Source of the DNA: Streptomyces filipinensis | GTDB lineage: Bacteria > Actinomycetota > Actinomycetes > Streptomycetales > Streptomycetaceae | DNA: 64,000 nucleotides | Assembly (NCBI RefSeq): GCF_014649495.1 | Contig: NZ_BMTD01000002.1 | Location: forward strand, 682,001 to 746,000 | Reading direction: 5' to 3' | Part shown: piece by piece, positions 14,449-23,350 of the stretch | Layout of the letters: every line of letters begins with the position of its first letter | Numbering within the stretch: the stretch's first letter is position 1 | The notes under the pieces: generated by a model | The model's input: the letters and a program-made list of their open reading frames with translations, nothing else | Told to the model about the DNA's origin: nothing | Database searches by the model: none | Translations under genes and position numbers: made by a program

Positions 14449-14710
14449 TTGTGTGTCCCCCAACGTACCGCATCCAACCGGGTGCGCGGTGTGCACCGGG
14501 TGCGGTGGCGGCTGCTGAAGGCCAACGAGGTGAGAGTGTACGTGGTCCGCGGCCCGGCGTCGAACAGAAAGGGCCCGTCCAGGGCCACATGACCAAAGAT
14601 CGTCCTGGCCGGCGCCCGGATTCGGACCCGTGTTCACGCCTCGACCCGATGCTGTTCAGTCCGTGAAACCCGCATGCCGCCGACATTTCCGGTCTGGAAC
14701 GATGGGCCTC

Positions 14711-15937
14711 ATGAGCGCTGCAACCCCACCCACCGAGCGCCGGGTCTCCGCCCGAGTCGGCGCGATCTCCGAGTCCGCCACCCTCGCCGTGGACGCCAAG
14801 GCCAAGGCCCTGAAGGCCGCCGGGCGTCCGGTGATCGGCTTCGGCGCCGGTGAACCCGACTTCCCGACGCCGGACTACATCGTCGAGGCGGCCGTCGAGG
14901 CCTGCAAGAACCCCAAGTACCACCGCTACACCCCGGCCGGCGGCCTGCCCGAGCTGAAGGCCGCGATCGCCGCGAAGACGCTGCGCGACTCCGGCTGGGA
15001 GCCCGACGTCTCCCAGATCCTCATCACCAACGGCGGCAAGCAGGCCATCTACGAGGCGTTCGCCGCGATCCTCGACCCGGGCGACGAGGTCATCGTCCCG
15101 GCGCCGTACTGGACGACGTACCCGGAGTCGATCCGCCTCGCGGGCGGCGTCCCGGTGGAGGTCGTGGCCGACGAGACCACCGGCTACCGCGTCAGCGTGG
15201 AGCAGCTGGAGGCGGCGCGCACGGAGAAGACGAAGGTCGTCCTCTTCGTCTCCCCGTCCAACCCGACGGGCGCCGTGTACTCCGAGGCCGAGTCCGAGGC
15301 GATCGGCCGCTGGGCCGTCGAGCACGGCCTGTGGGTGCTCACCGACGAGATCTACGAGCACCTGGTCTACGGCGACGCCGCCGCCGTCTCCCTGCCGGCG
15401 CTGCTGCCCGAGCTGCGCGACAAGTGCATCGTGGTCAACGGCGTGGCGAAGACGTACGCCATGACCGGCTGGCGCGTGGGCTGGGTCATCGGCCCGAAGG
15501 ACGTCGTCAAGGCCGCGACGAACCTGCAGTCGCACGCCACCTCGAACGTCTCCAACGTCGCCCAGGTGGCCGCCCTGGCCGCCGTCTCGGGTGACCTCGA
15601 CGCCGTGGCGAAGATGCGCGAGGCCTTCGACCGGCGCCGCAGGACCATCGTGCGGATGCTCAACGAGATCGACGGCGTGCTCTGCCCGGAGCCCGAGGGC
15701 GCCTTCTACGCCTACCCCTCGGTCAAGGCGCTGCTCGGCAAGGAGATCCGCGGCAAGCGCCCGCAGGACACGGTCGAGCTGGCCGCGCTGATCCTGGAAG
15801 AGGCCGAGGTCGCGGTCGTCCCGGGTGAGGCCTTCGGCACGCCGGGCTATCTGCGGCTTTCGTACGCGCTGGGCGACGAGGACCTCGTCGAGGGCGTGAG
15901 CCGCATCCAGAAGCTGCTGGCGGAGGCGCGGGACTGA
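14711..15937 (+). CDS. Pyridoxal-phosphate aspartate aminotransferase
   Basis: This is a class I aminotransferase, 408 aa from the ATG at 14711 ([20 protein letters not shown]). It transfers an amino group from aspartate to 2-oxoglutarate using PLP. The PLP-binding Lys is Lys247 in [15 protein letters not shown]. Other family marks are [11 protein letters not shown], the [10 protein letters not shown] loop and the C-terminal arginine in [12 protein letters not shown] strong hairpin follows the gene. Confidence 0.95.
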   Translation: MSAATPPTERRVSARVGAISESATLAVDAKAKALKAAGRPVIGFGAGEPDFPTPDYIVEAAVEACKNPKYHRYTPAGGLPELKAAIAAKTLRDSGWEPDVSQILITNGGKQAIYEAFAAILDPGDEVIVPAPYWTTYPESIRLAGGVPVEVVADETTGYRVSVEQLEAARTEKTKVVLFVSPSNPTGAVYSEAESEAIGRWAVEHGLWVLTDEIYEHLVYGDAAAVSLPALLPELRDKCIVVNGVAKTYAMTGWRVGWVIGPKDVVKAATNLQSHATSNVSNVAQVAALAAVSGDLDAVAKMREAFDRRRRTIVRMLNEIDGVLCPEPEGAFYAYPSVKALLGKEIRGKRPQDTVELAALILEEAEVAVVPGEAFGTPGYLRLSYALGDEDLVEGVSRIQKLLAEARD

Positions 15938-15952
15938 GCGCTCCCGTTCCGG

Positions 15953-15988
15953 ACAGGAGCACCTGGGGACGTCCCCGGGTGCTCCTGT
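15953..15988 (+). terminator. Terminator after aminotransferase gene
   Basis: Arms ACAGGAGCACC and GGTGCTCCTGT, followed by TCGTTTG, lie 16 bp past the stop codon of the aminotransferase. Confidence 0.85.
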
Positions 15989-16061
15989 TCGTTTGTGCGG
16001 GCAAGAGCCCGTACGGGGAAACGGCTACCGGTACGCAGGTGACGTACGGCAGGATCTGGGG

Positions 16062-17096
16062 ATGGAGCGTGTACGTGAACTCTCTGAGCTGCCGAAAGCC
16101 CATCTGCACCTGCACTTCACCGGTTCGATGCGGCCGGGCACCGTCCTGGAACTGGCCGACAAACACGGCGTACGCCTGCCCGACACCCTGACCGAAGCGC
16201 TGACCAGTGGGGAACCGCCGAAGCTGCGGGCCACGGACGAGCGCGGCTGGTTCCGTTTCCAGCGGCTGTACGACGCGGCGCGCTCCTGCCTGCGCGAACC
16301 GGAGGACATCCAGCGCCTGGTCCGGGAGGCGGCCGAGGAGGACCTGAAGGACGGCTCGGGCTGGCTGGAGATCCAGGTGGACCCGACGTCGTACGCGCCC
16401 CGGCTGGGCGGTCTGATCCCGGCGCTGGAGATCATCCTGGACGCGGTGGAGACGACGTCCCGCGAGACCGGGCTCGGCATGCGGGTCCTGGTGGCCGCCA
16501 ACCGCATGAAGCACCCGCTGGACGCCCGCACGCTGGCCCGCCTCGCGGTGCGCTACGCGGACCGGGGCGTGGTCGGTTTCGGGCTCTCCAACGACGAGCG
16601 GCGCGGCATGGCCCGGGACTTCGACCGGGCCTTCCACATCGCGCGCGAGGGCGGCCTGCTGTCGGCCCCGCACGGCGGCGAGCTGACCGGCCCCGCCTCG
16701 GTGCGCGACTGCCTGGACGACCTGCACGCCACCCGCATCGGGCACGGCGTGCGCGCGGCGGAGGACCCCCGGCTGCTGAAACGGCTGGCGGACCGGGGCG
16801 TGACCTGCGAGGTGTGCCCGGCGTCGAACGTGGCGCTCGGCGTGTACGAGAAGCCCGAGGACGTGCCGCTGCGGACGTTCTTCGAAACCGGCGTCCCGAT
16901 GGCGCTCGGCGCCGACGACCCGCTGCTGTTCGGCTCCCGGCTCGCCGCCCAGTACGAGATCGCCCGCGAGGCCCACGGCTTCTCGGACGCCGAACTCGCC
17001 GAGCTGGCACGCCAGTCGGTGCGGGGCTCGGCCGCCCCCGAGGACGTCAAGACGCGGCTGCTGGCCGGCGTGGACGACTGGTTGCGCCCGGCGTGA
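16062..17096 (+). CDS. Adenosine deaminase family protein
   Basis: The product is 344 aa from the ATG at 16062 with AGGATC upstream. It has the metal-dependent deaminase barrel: HLHLHFTGS near residues 14-22 (metal-binding His16 and His18), a later PHGGE, RIGHGVR, and the GADDPLLFG strand with the metal Asp pair. This subfamily has Thr-Gly where classical enzymes have Asp-Gly after the HxH, so the exact substrate (adenosine or a modified purine) is not certain. The gene ends 3 bp before the convergent TetR gene. Confidence 0.9.
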   Translation: MERVRELSELPKAHLHLHFTGSMRPGTVLELADKHGVRLPDTLTEALTSGEPPKLRATDERGWFRFQRLYDAARSCLREPEDIQRLVREAAEEDLKDGSGWLEIQVDPTSYAPRLGGLIPALEIILDAVETTSRETGLGMRVLVAANRMKHPLDARTLARLAVRYADRGVVGFGLSNDERRGMARDFDRAFHIAREGGLLSAPHGGELTGPASVRDCLDDLHATRIGHGVRAAEDPRLLKRLADRGVTCEVCPASNVALGVYEKPEDVPLRTFFETGVPMALGADDPLLFGSRLAAQYEIAREAHGFSDAELAELARQSVRGSAAPEDVKTRLLAGVDDWLRPA

Positions 17097-17099
17097 GGT

Positions 17100-17711
17100 T
17101 CATGCGGGGGCGGGCGCGACGGAGACCGCGCCCAGCAGCGTCCTGACGAGCCGCGCGGCGAAGTCGTCGACCGGTGGCCGCTGCCCCGGCTCGGCCGCGT
17201 CGTAGGCGAACGCGCGCTGCGCGCAGGCGCCCAGCAGCAGGGAGGCGGCGGCGAAGGTGTCGGCGTCGGCGCGGACGCGGCCGGCGGCCTGTTCGGCGCG
17301 GAGGTAGGCGTCCAGGTCCTGGATGGGCTGGTGCGGCCCGGAGCCGAGCTTGCGCAGCGCCTCGTAGTGGCGCTCCTTGAGCTGGGTCTCGGCGTACAGG
17401 GACGCGGCGATCGGGAAGCTCTGCTCGTAGAAGAGGGCGGCCCGGCGGGCGATCTCGGTGAGGTTGCCCTCCAGGGTGCCCCGCCCCGGTTCGGCGGCGA
17501 GGCTGCCGAGCAGCGGGGTGAGCCGGGGAAGCCGCTCGGTGAGCACCCGGACGAACAGCTCTTCCTTGCTGTCGAAGTACTTGTAGAGGGCCGCCTCGGA
17601 GCAGCCGGCCGCGCGGGCGATCTCCTTGGTGGTGGCGCGGGCGAGTCCGACGGTGAGCATGAGCTCGTGGGCGGCGTCGAGGATGCGGACACGCGCCGGC
17701 TTCGGCTCCAT
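17100..17711 (-). CDS. TetR-family transcriptional regulator
   Basis: The product is 203 aa. The N-terminal helix-turn-helix (RILDAAHELML, then TTKEIARAAGCSEAALYKYF) is typical. The C-terminal ligand domain is of the long-helix kind with no recognisable specificity. It is divergent from the reductase-like gene at 17816, and two palindromes lie between them. It probably represses itself and that neighbour. Confidence 0.92.
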   Translation of the reverse strand: MEPKPARVRILDAAHELMLTVGLARATTKEIARAAGCSEAALYKYFDSKEELFVRVLTERLPRLTPLLGSLAAEPGRGTLEGNLTEIARRAALFYEQSFPIAASLYAETQLKERHYEALRKLGSGPHQPIQDLDAYLRAEQAAGRVRADADTFAAASLLLGACAQRAFAYDAAEPGQRPPVDDFAARLVRTLLGAVSVAPAPA

Positions 17712-17732
17712 GGGGGTCCAATCGGGCTTGAC

Positions 17733-17795
17733 GAGTGGGTAAGTACTTACCCACTCTAGGTGGGAGCAGGAGTGAGTGAATACTCACCCACCTAG
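17733..17795. promoter_or_regulatory. Two palindromic operators between tetR and reductase gene
   Basis: A perfect 24-bp palindrome spans 17733-17756 (half site GAGTGGGTAAGT). A second dyad spans 17756-17795 with outer arms CTAGGTGGG and CCCACCTAG and inner arms GAGT/ACTC. Both fill the divergent intergenic space, as expected for TetR operators. Confidence 0.75.
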
Positions 17796-17815
17796 ACGCA
17801 GTACGGGGAGCACCC

Positions 17816-18448
17816 ATGAACCTCACCGTTTTCGGCGCCACCGGCGGCATCGGCCGGGAGATCGTCCGTCAGGCGCTCGGCGCCGGTCACCAGGTCACCG
17901 CCGTGGTCCGTGATCCGGCCCGGCTGGACGTCACGGGGGACGCCCTGCGGGTGGTCCGCGCCGACCTGACCGACCCCGAGGAGCTGCGCGCCACTGTCAG
18001 GGGCCGGGGCGCGGTCCTCTCCGGCCTGGGCGCCCGCAGCCGCAAGGACGCCGGGGTCGCCACCCGGCTGACCCGTACGATCCTGCACGCGATGGAGGCC
18101 GAGGGGGTACGGCGGCTGCTCGTGGTCAGCGCCGGCCCGGTCGGCCCCGCTCCCGCCGACGACGGCCCGCTGGACCGGGCCGCTCGCGGCCTGGTGTCGG
18201 CGATCCTCAAGGACGTCTACGCCGACCTGCGCGAGATGGAGGCCGAACTGGCCCGCAGCGGCACGGACTGGACGTCCGTACGGCCGCCGCGCCTGCAGGA
18301 CAAGCCGCTCACCGGCCACTACCGCAGCGTCGTCGGGGGCTTCCCGCCCAGGGGCCGCTTCATCGCACGCGCGGACGTGGCCCACGCCATGCTGGCGATG
18401 GTCGACGACCAGGGCGCGGTGAAGCAGGGGGTGGGGGTGGCGTACTAG
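17816..18448 (+). CDS. NAD(P)-binding SDR-like protein (NmrA/atypical SDR)
   Basis: The product is 210 aa with an N-terminal Rossmann motif (NLTVFGATGGIGREIV) and the later conserved region TDWTSVRPPRLQDKPLTGHY. It belongs to the atypical short-chain dehydrogenase group that binds NAD(P)H and often acts as a flavin or quinone reductase or a redox sensor. The substrate is unknown. It is controlled, by inference, by the divergent TetR protein through the intervening palindromes. Confidence 0.85.
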   Translation: MNLTVFGATGGIGREIVRQALGAGHQVTAVVRDPARLDVTGDALRVVRADLTDPEELRATVRGRGAVLSGLGARSRKDAGVATRLTRTILHAMEAEGVRRLLVVSAGPVGPAPADDGPLDRAARGLVSAILKDVYADLREMEAELARSGTDWTSVRPPRLQDKPLTGHYRSVVGGFPPRGRFIARADVAHAMLAMVDDQGAVKQGVGVAY

Positions 18449-18490
18449 GCCGTGGTGGCCCTCCCGGGGGCTGCGCGCGGGACCGCGGTC

Positions 18491-19546
18491 CTACAGGCTG
18501 ACGCCGACCGTCACCGGCTCGTTGACGAGCGTGATCCCGAAGGCCTCGCGCACCCCGGCGACCACCTCGCGGGCCAGCGCCAGCAGGTCCTCGGTGGTGG
18601 CCTCGCCCCGGTTGGTGAGGGCGAGGGTGTGCTTGGTGGAGATGCGGGCCGGCCCGGTGCCGTACCCCTTGGTGAAACCGGCCTTGTCGATCAGCCAGGC
18701 CGCGGACGTCTTCGTACGGCCCTCCCCCGCCGGGTAGGCGGGCGGCTCGACACCGTCGTCCAGCCGCTCACGCACGCGCGCGTGGAACGCGGCGAACTGC
18801 TCGTCGGTGAGGATCGGGTTGGTGAAGAAGGACCCGGCGGACCAGGTGTCGTGGTCCTCGGGATCGAGCACCATGCCCTTGCCGGCGCGCAGCTTGAGCA
18901 CCGTCTCACGGGCGTCGGCCAGCGGCACCCGGTCGCCCTGCCCGACGCCGAGCGCACGGGCCGTCTCGGCGTACCTGACGGGTGCCGACAGCCCGGCCGC
19001 GTCCTCCAGCTCGAAGCGGACGCGCAGCACGACATAGCGCTCGGGGTCGGCCTTGAAGCGGCTGTGACGGTACGAGAAGGCGCACTCCTCGTTCGTCAGC
19101 GTGACGGTCTCGCCGGCGCGCCGGTCGTAGGCGATGACCTCGGTGATGGTGGAGGAGACCTCCTGGCCGTAGGCGCCCACGTTCTGGATCGGCGTGGCAC
19201 CCGCGGATCCGGGGATGCCGGCCAGGCACTCGATACCGGCGAGCCCGGCCTCGACCGTGCGGGCGACGGCGTCCGTCCACACCTCGCCGGCCGCCAGCTC
19301 CAGCGTCGTACCGCGCAGCTCGACACCGCGCGTGGCGATGCGCAGGGCGGTGCCGTCGAAACCCTTGTCGCCGATGACCAGGTTCGATCCGCCGCCGATG
19401 ACCAGCAGCGGCGTCCCGCTGTCGTCGGCCTCGCGGACGGCGGCGATCACCTCGGCGTCGGTCACCGCGGTGACCAGGCGCGTCGCGGGACCGCCCAGCC
19501 GGAAGGTGGTCAGCGGGGCAAGGGGGGCGTCGTGGAGTACCTGCAC
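18491..19546 (-). CDS. murB: UDP-N-acetylenolpyruvoylglucosamine reductase
   Basis: The product is 351 aa. MurB reduces UDP-GlcNAc-enolpyruvate to UDP-MurNAc with NADPH and FAD in peptidoglycan synthesis. The FAD-binding segment is LLVIGGGSNLVIGDKGFDG, a second is GIPGSAGATPIQNVGAYGQE, and the proton-donor Ser lies in WSAGSFFTNPI. The C-terminal part has SAAWLIDKAGFTKGY. It starts at the ATG of MQVLHDAPLAPLTTFRLGG. It is a cytoplasmic housekeeping gene here, apparently monocistronic. Confidence 0.96.
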   Translation of the reverse strand: MQVLHDAPLAPLTTFRLGGPATRLVTAVTDAEVIAAVREADDSGTPLLVIGGGSNLVIGDKGFDGTALRIATRGVELRGTTLELAAGEVWTDAVARTVEAGLAGIECLAGIPGSAGATPIQNVGAYGQEVSSTITEVIAYDRRAGETVTLTNEECAFSYRHSRFKADPERYVVLRVRFELEDAAGLSAPVRYAETARALGVGQGDRVPLADARETVLKLRAGKGMVLDPEDHDTWSAGSFFTNPILTDEQFAAFHARVRERLDDGVEPPAYPAGEGRTKTSAAWLIDKAGFTKGYGTGPARISTKHTLALTNRGEATTEDLLALAREVVAGVREAFGITLVNEPVTVGVSL

Positions 19547-19628
19547 GGGCCCAAGACTACGAGACGCCTGCGCCCGGGCGGACGGGCCCGGTCGGCCGCC
19601 CGGGCACGCCTGCTCGCCGGACCGGGCA

Positions 19629-19680
19629 CACGTGCACGCGCGCGTGGCCCCTTTTCGAAGGCCACGCGCGCGTGCACGTG
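19629..19680 (-). terminator. Long perfect hairpin between MFS gene and murB
   Basis: Two 21-base arms (19629-19649 and 19660-19680) are exact reverse complements with a 10-nt loop. It lies downstream of the MFS gene and upstream of murB, both transcribed leftward, so it probably terminates the MFS transcript. Confidence 0.8.
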
Positions 19681-19790
19681 CACTGCCAGCCGGTGGTCCA
19701 CGTGAGCCGCCGCTCCGCCTCCTCCCAGCTCACGGGCAGCCGGTCGCTGGAGCTCTGCCATGTGGCGAGGTCTTGGGCGGGGCGGCGGGT

Positions 19791-21302
19791 TCAGCGGACG
19801 GTGGTCTCCAGGGCGGCGTTCTCCACGTCGGCGTTCTCCACGTCGGCGGCCTCCGGGGCCCCGGACTCCGGGGCTGTCGCGGATGCCTGGCCGTCCACCG
19901 CGGCGAGCCGGGCGGCACTTCGGCGGGCCGGGATCACCAGGGCCGCCACCGCGGCCAGGGCGACCACCGCCGAGCCGGTGACCAGGGCGGGCCGCAGGCC
20001 GTCCACGAAGCTCTGCGCGCTCTCGTAGCCACCCCGCGCGGAGAAGATCGACGACATCACGGCGATGCCGAGCGCGCCGCCCACCTCGCGCAGCGCGTTG
20101 TTCGCGCCGGAGGCGATGCCCTGCTCCTGCGGGCGGACGCTGGACATCACCAGGTTGGCGGCCGGCGCGAAGTACAGGGCCATCCCGATGCCGCTGATGA
20201 CGAGGGCGGGCAGCTGGGCGGCGTAGGAGGCGTGCGCGGTGGCCACCGCGGCCATGTAACCGAGACCGACGGCCTGCAGGAACAGACCCGCGGCCACGAC
20301 CGGGCGGCCGCCGACGCGGTCCGAGAGGATCCCCGCGACGGGCGCGACGAGCATCGGCATGCCGGTCCACGGCAGCATCCTGAGGCCCGCCTCGGTGGGC
20401 GAGTAGCCGAGCACGCCCTGCATGTACTGGCTGAGCAGGAAGATCGAGCCGAACATGCCCAGGAACATCAGCAGGCTCGCCGCGTTGATGCCGGCGAAGG
20501 CACGGGACCGGAACAGCCTCATCGGCAGCATGGGGCTGGCCGCCCGCGCGCTGTACAGGACGAACCCGGTCAGCAGCGCGCCGCCGGCGGACAGCGCGGT
20601 CAGGACCAGGGTGTCGGTCCAGCCGTCGGAGGGCCCGCGGACCAGGCCGTAGACGATGCCGAAGAGCCCACCGCTGGCGAGCAGGGTGCCGGGGACGTCG
20701 AGCCGGGCGCCGGCGCCGTAGGACTCGGCGAGGCGCAGGCGGGCGAGCGGCAGCGTGACCAGGCCGAGCGGGACGTTCAGCCAGAAGATCCAGTGCCAGG
20801 AGACATGTTCGGTGAGGCTGCCGCCGATGAGCGGCCCGGAGGCGACGGCGAGGCCGTTGACGGCGCCCCAGATGCCGTACATCATCCCGCGCTTGGCGGC
20901 GGGCACGGCCGCGGTCAGCAGGGTCAGCGTGAGCGGCATCATCACGGCCGCGCCGACGCCCTGGACCGCGCGGGCGGCGATCAGGGAGCCGATGCCGGGC
21001 GCCATGGCCGCGGCGGCGGAGGCGCCGGTGAACACGGTGAGGCCGGCGATGAACAGCCGGCGGCGCCCGAAGCGGTCGCCGAGCGCCGCGCCGAACATCA
21101 GCAGGACGGCGAAGGTGAGCGTGTAGGCGCTCACGGTCCATTCGAGGTCGCCCAGCGCGCCGCCGAGGTCCTTGCGGATGGAGGGCAGGGCGGTGGTGAC
21201 GACGAGGTTGTCGAGGGCCGCCATGAATCCGGCGACGCTGGTGATCACCAGGGCCCACGCGGCCCCTCCGCGCGATGCGCCCTGCGCGGTCTGCTGTGAC
21301 AT
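19791..21302 (-). CDS. MFS multidrug exporter, DHA2 (EmrB/QacA) type
   Basis: The product is 503 aa with about 14 hydrophobic segments. It has the DHA2 motif LGDRFGRRRLFIAG after TM2 and the motif C-like region PLIGGSLTEHVSWHWIFWLN. Such proteins exchange protons for drugs across the cytoplasmic membrane. Upstream on the same strand is a TetR gene. The operator dyad at 21325-21346 just before the start suggests direct repression. The substrate is not known. Confidence 0.92.
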   Translation of the reverse strand: MSQQTAQGASRGGAAWALVITSVAGFMAALDNLVVTTALPSIRKDLGGALGDLEWTVSAYTLTFAVLLMFGAALGDRFGRRRLFIAGLTVFTGASAAAAMAPGIGSLIAARAVQGVGAAVMMPLTLTLLTAAVPAAKRGMMYGIWGAVNGLAVASGPLIGGSLTEHVSWHWIFWLNVPLGLVTLPLARLRLAESYGAGARLDVPGTLLASGGLFGIVYGLVRGPSDGWTDTLVLTALSAGGALLTGFVLYSARAASPMLPMRLFRSRAFAGINAASLLMFLGMFGSIFLLSQYMQGVLGYSPTEAGLRMLPWTGMPMLVAPVAGILSDRVGGRPVVAAGLFLQAVGLGYMAAVATAHASYAAQLPALVISGIGMALYFAPAANLVMSSVRPQEQGIASGANNALREVGGALGIAVMSSIFSARGGYESAQSFVDGLRPALVTGSAVVALAAVAALVIPARRSAARLAAVDGQASATAPESGAPEAADVENADVENAALETTVR

Positions 21303-21324
21303 CTCTCCCCCTAGAGAGCGAACG

Positions 21325-21346
21325 AGTTAGTTATTGCTGACTAACT
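21325..21346. promoter_or_regulatory. TetR operator upstream of MFS gene
   Basis: AGTTAGT-N8-ACTAACT lies 23 bp before the MFS start. The same arms and the same 8-nt spacer occur in front of the adjacent tetR gene. Confidence 0.75.
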
Positions 21347-21386
21347 TTCCTGGGCGCGAAAGAGGCGGGCCACCCGCCTCGTCCCG

Positions 21387-21956
21387 CTACTTCTCCAGCC
21401 GGCCCGTGACCCGGGCCGACGGATACATCCCCTGCCAGACCCGGTGTTCGGGCGGAAACCCCATGGCCGTGAGGGTGTTGATGAGCATCCCGTAGGCCAG
21501 GAAGGTCGTGGTCTCGCCGTCATCCGCGCCGAGCGGCAGGTGGACCGTGTCCCAGAGCTTCATCCAGGCCGTCCGCACGGCCTCTCCGAACTCGTGGTCA
21601 CCCTCCGCTTCGGCGGCCGCGACAGCGATGTACGTCTGCATCTGCATCTGGAGCTTCTCGGGCTGCTCCGTGATCATCCGCACATAGGCGTTCGCCATGG
21701 CGTGCAGGGCCTGCTCACCCTCCAGCCCCTCGGCCGCCTCCTCGAAGACCCGGCAGGTGTCCTCCACGCACCGGAACGACGCGGCGGCGAAGATCGCCTT
21801 CTTGCCCGCGAAGAGCCGGAAGAGATACGGCTGCGAGACGCCCACGCGGGCCGCGATGGCCTCGGTGGACGTGCCGTAGTACCCCTTCCGCGCGAACTCC
21901 GTGATCGCCGCGCGAACGACGCTCTCACGCCGCTCCTCTGCACTCATCCTGGGCAT
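21387..21956 (-). CDS. TetR-family regulator of the MFS exporter
   Basis: The product is 189 aa with an N-terminal HTH (STEAIAARVGVSQPYLFRLF), the usual TetR layout. It is the first gene before the exporter, 84 bp apart. The annotated ATG at 21956 lies only 3 bp from the operator dyad, so the mRNA may be leaderless; alternatively translation starts at the fourth codon (MSAEERRES). It is likely autorepressed and controls the exporter. Confidence 0.9.
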   Translation of the reverse strand: MPRMSAEERRESVVRAAITEFARKGYYGTSTEAIAARVGVSQPYLFRLFAGKKAIFAAASFRCVEDTCRVFEEAAEGLEGEQALHAMANAYVRMITEQPEKLQMQMQTYIAVAAAEAEGDHEFGEAVRTAWMKLWDTVHLPLGADDGETTTFLAYGMLINTLTAMGFPPEHRVWQGMYPSARVTGRLEK

Positions 21957-21959
21957 GCG

Positions 21960-21989
21960 GCTAAGTTAGTACTCAATCACTAACTTAGC
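21960..21989. promoter_or_regulatory. TetR operator upstream of tetR
   Basis: This perfect dyad has arms GCTAAGTTAGT and ACTAACTTAGC separated by 8 nt. It contains the same AGTTAGT-N8-ACTAACT core found before the MFS gene. Confidence 0.8.
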
Positions 21990-22025
21990 AAGCGGCCCGT
22001 GCGGGGCCCGCTTTCCGCGGACGCG

Positions 22026-22059
22026 TAAGGGGCGCCCCTCCAGGGAGGACGCCCCTTAC
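22026..22059 (-). terminator. Inverted repeat downstream of the MaoC pair
   Basis: AAGGGGCGcCCCTCC pairs with GGAGGaCGCCCCTT, beyond the 3' end of the leftward dehydratase gene pair. It is read as a terminator from position and symmetry. Confidence 0.6.
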
Positions 22060-22077
22060 ATCGCCGCTGTGGTCTTC

Positions 22078-22135
22078 ACCACTGTGGGTCATCACCGCTG
22101 TGGGTCATCACCGCTGTGGGTCATCACCGCTGCGG
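22078..22135. repeat. 16-bp tandem repeat, about 3.5 copies
   Basis: The unit ACC(A/G)CTGTGGGTCATC repeats at 22078, 22094 and 22110, with a partial fourth copy, immediately before the stop of the MaoC gene. No role is evident. Confidence 0.85.
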
Positions 22136-22141
22136 GCGCCG

Positions 22142-22570
22142 TCAGGCCAGACGCACGACCGCCCGGGACATGCCCAGCACCTTCTGGCCGCCGCTGGTCG
22201 CCGTGAGGTCCACCCGCACCGCGTTGTCGTCCAGCTTGGCCGCCACCTTGCCGCTGACCTCGATCAGGGCCCCCTGGTCGTCGTTCGGCACGACGACCGG
22301 CTTGGTGAAGCGGACGCCGTACTCCACGACCGCGCCCGGGTCACCGACCCAGTCCGTGACCACGCGGATCGCCTCGGCCATGGTGAACATGCCGTGCGCG
22401 ATGACGTCCGGCAGGCCCACCTCCTTGGCGAACTTCTCGTTCCAGTGGATCGGGTTGAAGTCCCCGGAGGCGCCCGCGTAGCGCACGAGGGTGGCCCGGG
22501 TCACGGGAAAGGTCTGCGCCGACAGCTCGGTGCCGACCTCGACGTCCGCGTACGTGATCTTCGCCGTCAT
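22142..22570 (-). CDS. MaoC-like (R)-specific dehydratase subunit, HadB type
   Basis: The product is 142 aa with a hot-dog fold dehydratase motif: ASGDFNPIHWNEKFAKEVGL carries the catalytic Asp and His pair, followed by VIAHGMFTMAEAI. By homology with actinobacterial HadAB it would dehydrate 3-hydroxyacyl thioesters. The partner gene lies 7 bp upstream on the same strand, and the two products probably form a heterodimer with this one catalytic. Confidence 0.88.
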   Translation of the reverse strand: MTAKITYADVEVGTELSAQTFPVTRATLVRYAGASGDFNPIHWNEKFAKEVGLPDVIAHGMFTMAEAIRVVTDWVGDPGAVVEYGVRFTKPVVVPNDDQGALIEVSGKVAAKLDDNAVRVDLTATSGGQKVLGMSRAVVRLA

Positions 22571-22577
22571 CAGGTCC

Positions 22578-23030
22578 TCACGCCTCCTCGGCCGCGCGGG
22601 CCACCAGCTTGGTCCAGGCGGTCACGACGTGCTCGCCCGCCTCGTCGTACACCTCACCGCGGATGTCCAGGATGTCGTTGCCCGCGAGGGACTTGATCCC
22701 CTCGATGGTGGAGGTGACCGAGAGCCGGTCACCGGCGCGCACCGGGCGGTTGTAGGCGAACTTCTGGTCGCCGTGCACGACGCGGCTGTAGTCGAGGCCG
22801 AGCTGCGGGTCCTCGACGACCTGCGCCGCGGCCCGGAAGGTGATGGAGAAGACGAAGGTCGGCGGGGCGATCACATCGGGATGTCCGTACGCCTTCGCGG
22901 CCTCGGGGTCGGTGTAGACCGGGTTGGTCTCGCCCACCGCCTCGGCGAACTCGCGGATCTTCTCCCGGCCCACCTCGTAGGCCGCGGTGGGCGGGTAGGT
23001 CCGTCCTACGAAGGACTGGTCGAGCGCCAT
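22578..23030 (-). CDS. MaoC-like dehydratase partner subunit, HadA/UPF0336 type
   Basis: The product is 150 aa. It has the FAS1-like hot-dog domain (FVGRTYPPTAAYEVGREKIR) but the Asp/His catalytic pair is replaced (GETNPVYTDPEAA), as known for the non-catalytic HadA partner. It comes first in a two-gene operon with the HadB-like gene. It may bind the acyl chain. Confidence 0.86.
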   Translation of the reverse strand: MALDQSFVGRTYPPTAAYEVGREKIREFAEAVGETNPVYTDPEAAKAYGHPDVIAPPTFVFSITFRAAAQVVEDPQLGLDYSRVVHGDQKFAYNRPVRAGDRLSVTSTIEGIKSLAGNDILDIRGEVYDEAGEHVVTAWTKLVARAAEEA

Positions 23031-23035
23031 GGCCC

Positions 23036-23303
23036 GGCACCTCCTGATGTCTGCTGTGATGGCCCCAAATTAGCCGGAAACCAGCTGGGGAACGTGCGGG
23101 TGGGACGGACGGGCAACCGGCGGGTCGACGCGCAACTGTCTACGAGGCGCGCGGGCCGATGAGCCGCTGAACCCCGTCGGCCCTACGAGTCGTGAACCCC
23201 GTCGGCCCTCCGAGTCGGTGAGCCGCACCGGCCCTATGAGTCGGTGACCCGCGTCGGCTCACGAGCCGGTGAACCGGGTGATCCGGCGCCGCTCTTGAAA
23301 CGA
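23036..23303. other. Intergenic region with short imperfect repeats
   Basis: There is no gene here. A run of five imperfect 25-26 bp units (see the repeat entry) fills its centre. The dehydratase promoter must lie near 23031-23100 on the minus strand, but no clear boxes were identified. Confidence 0.5.
23154..23280. repeat. Five imperfect 25-26 bp tandem units
   Basis: Units begin GGCC(C/G) at 23154, 23179, 23204, 23230 and 23256 and share the pattern GGCCCTAYGAGTCGGTGAACC. It is intergenic with unknown function. Confidence 0.7.
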
Positions 23304-23339
23304 CGCGAGGCCGCCCCCTCGGAAGGGGACGGCCTCGCG
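23304..23339 (-). terminator. rpmG terminator
   Basis: Arms CGCGAGGCCG and CGGCCTCGCG with an inner CCCCT/AGGGG stem lie 12 bp past the L33 stop codon. Confidence 0.85.
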
Positions 23340-23350
23340 TACGAGCCTGT

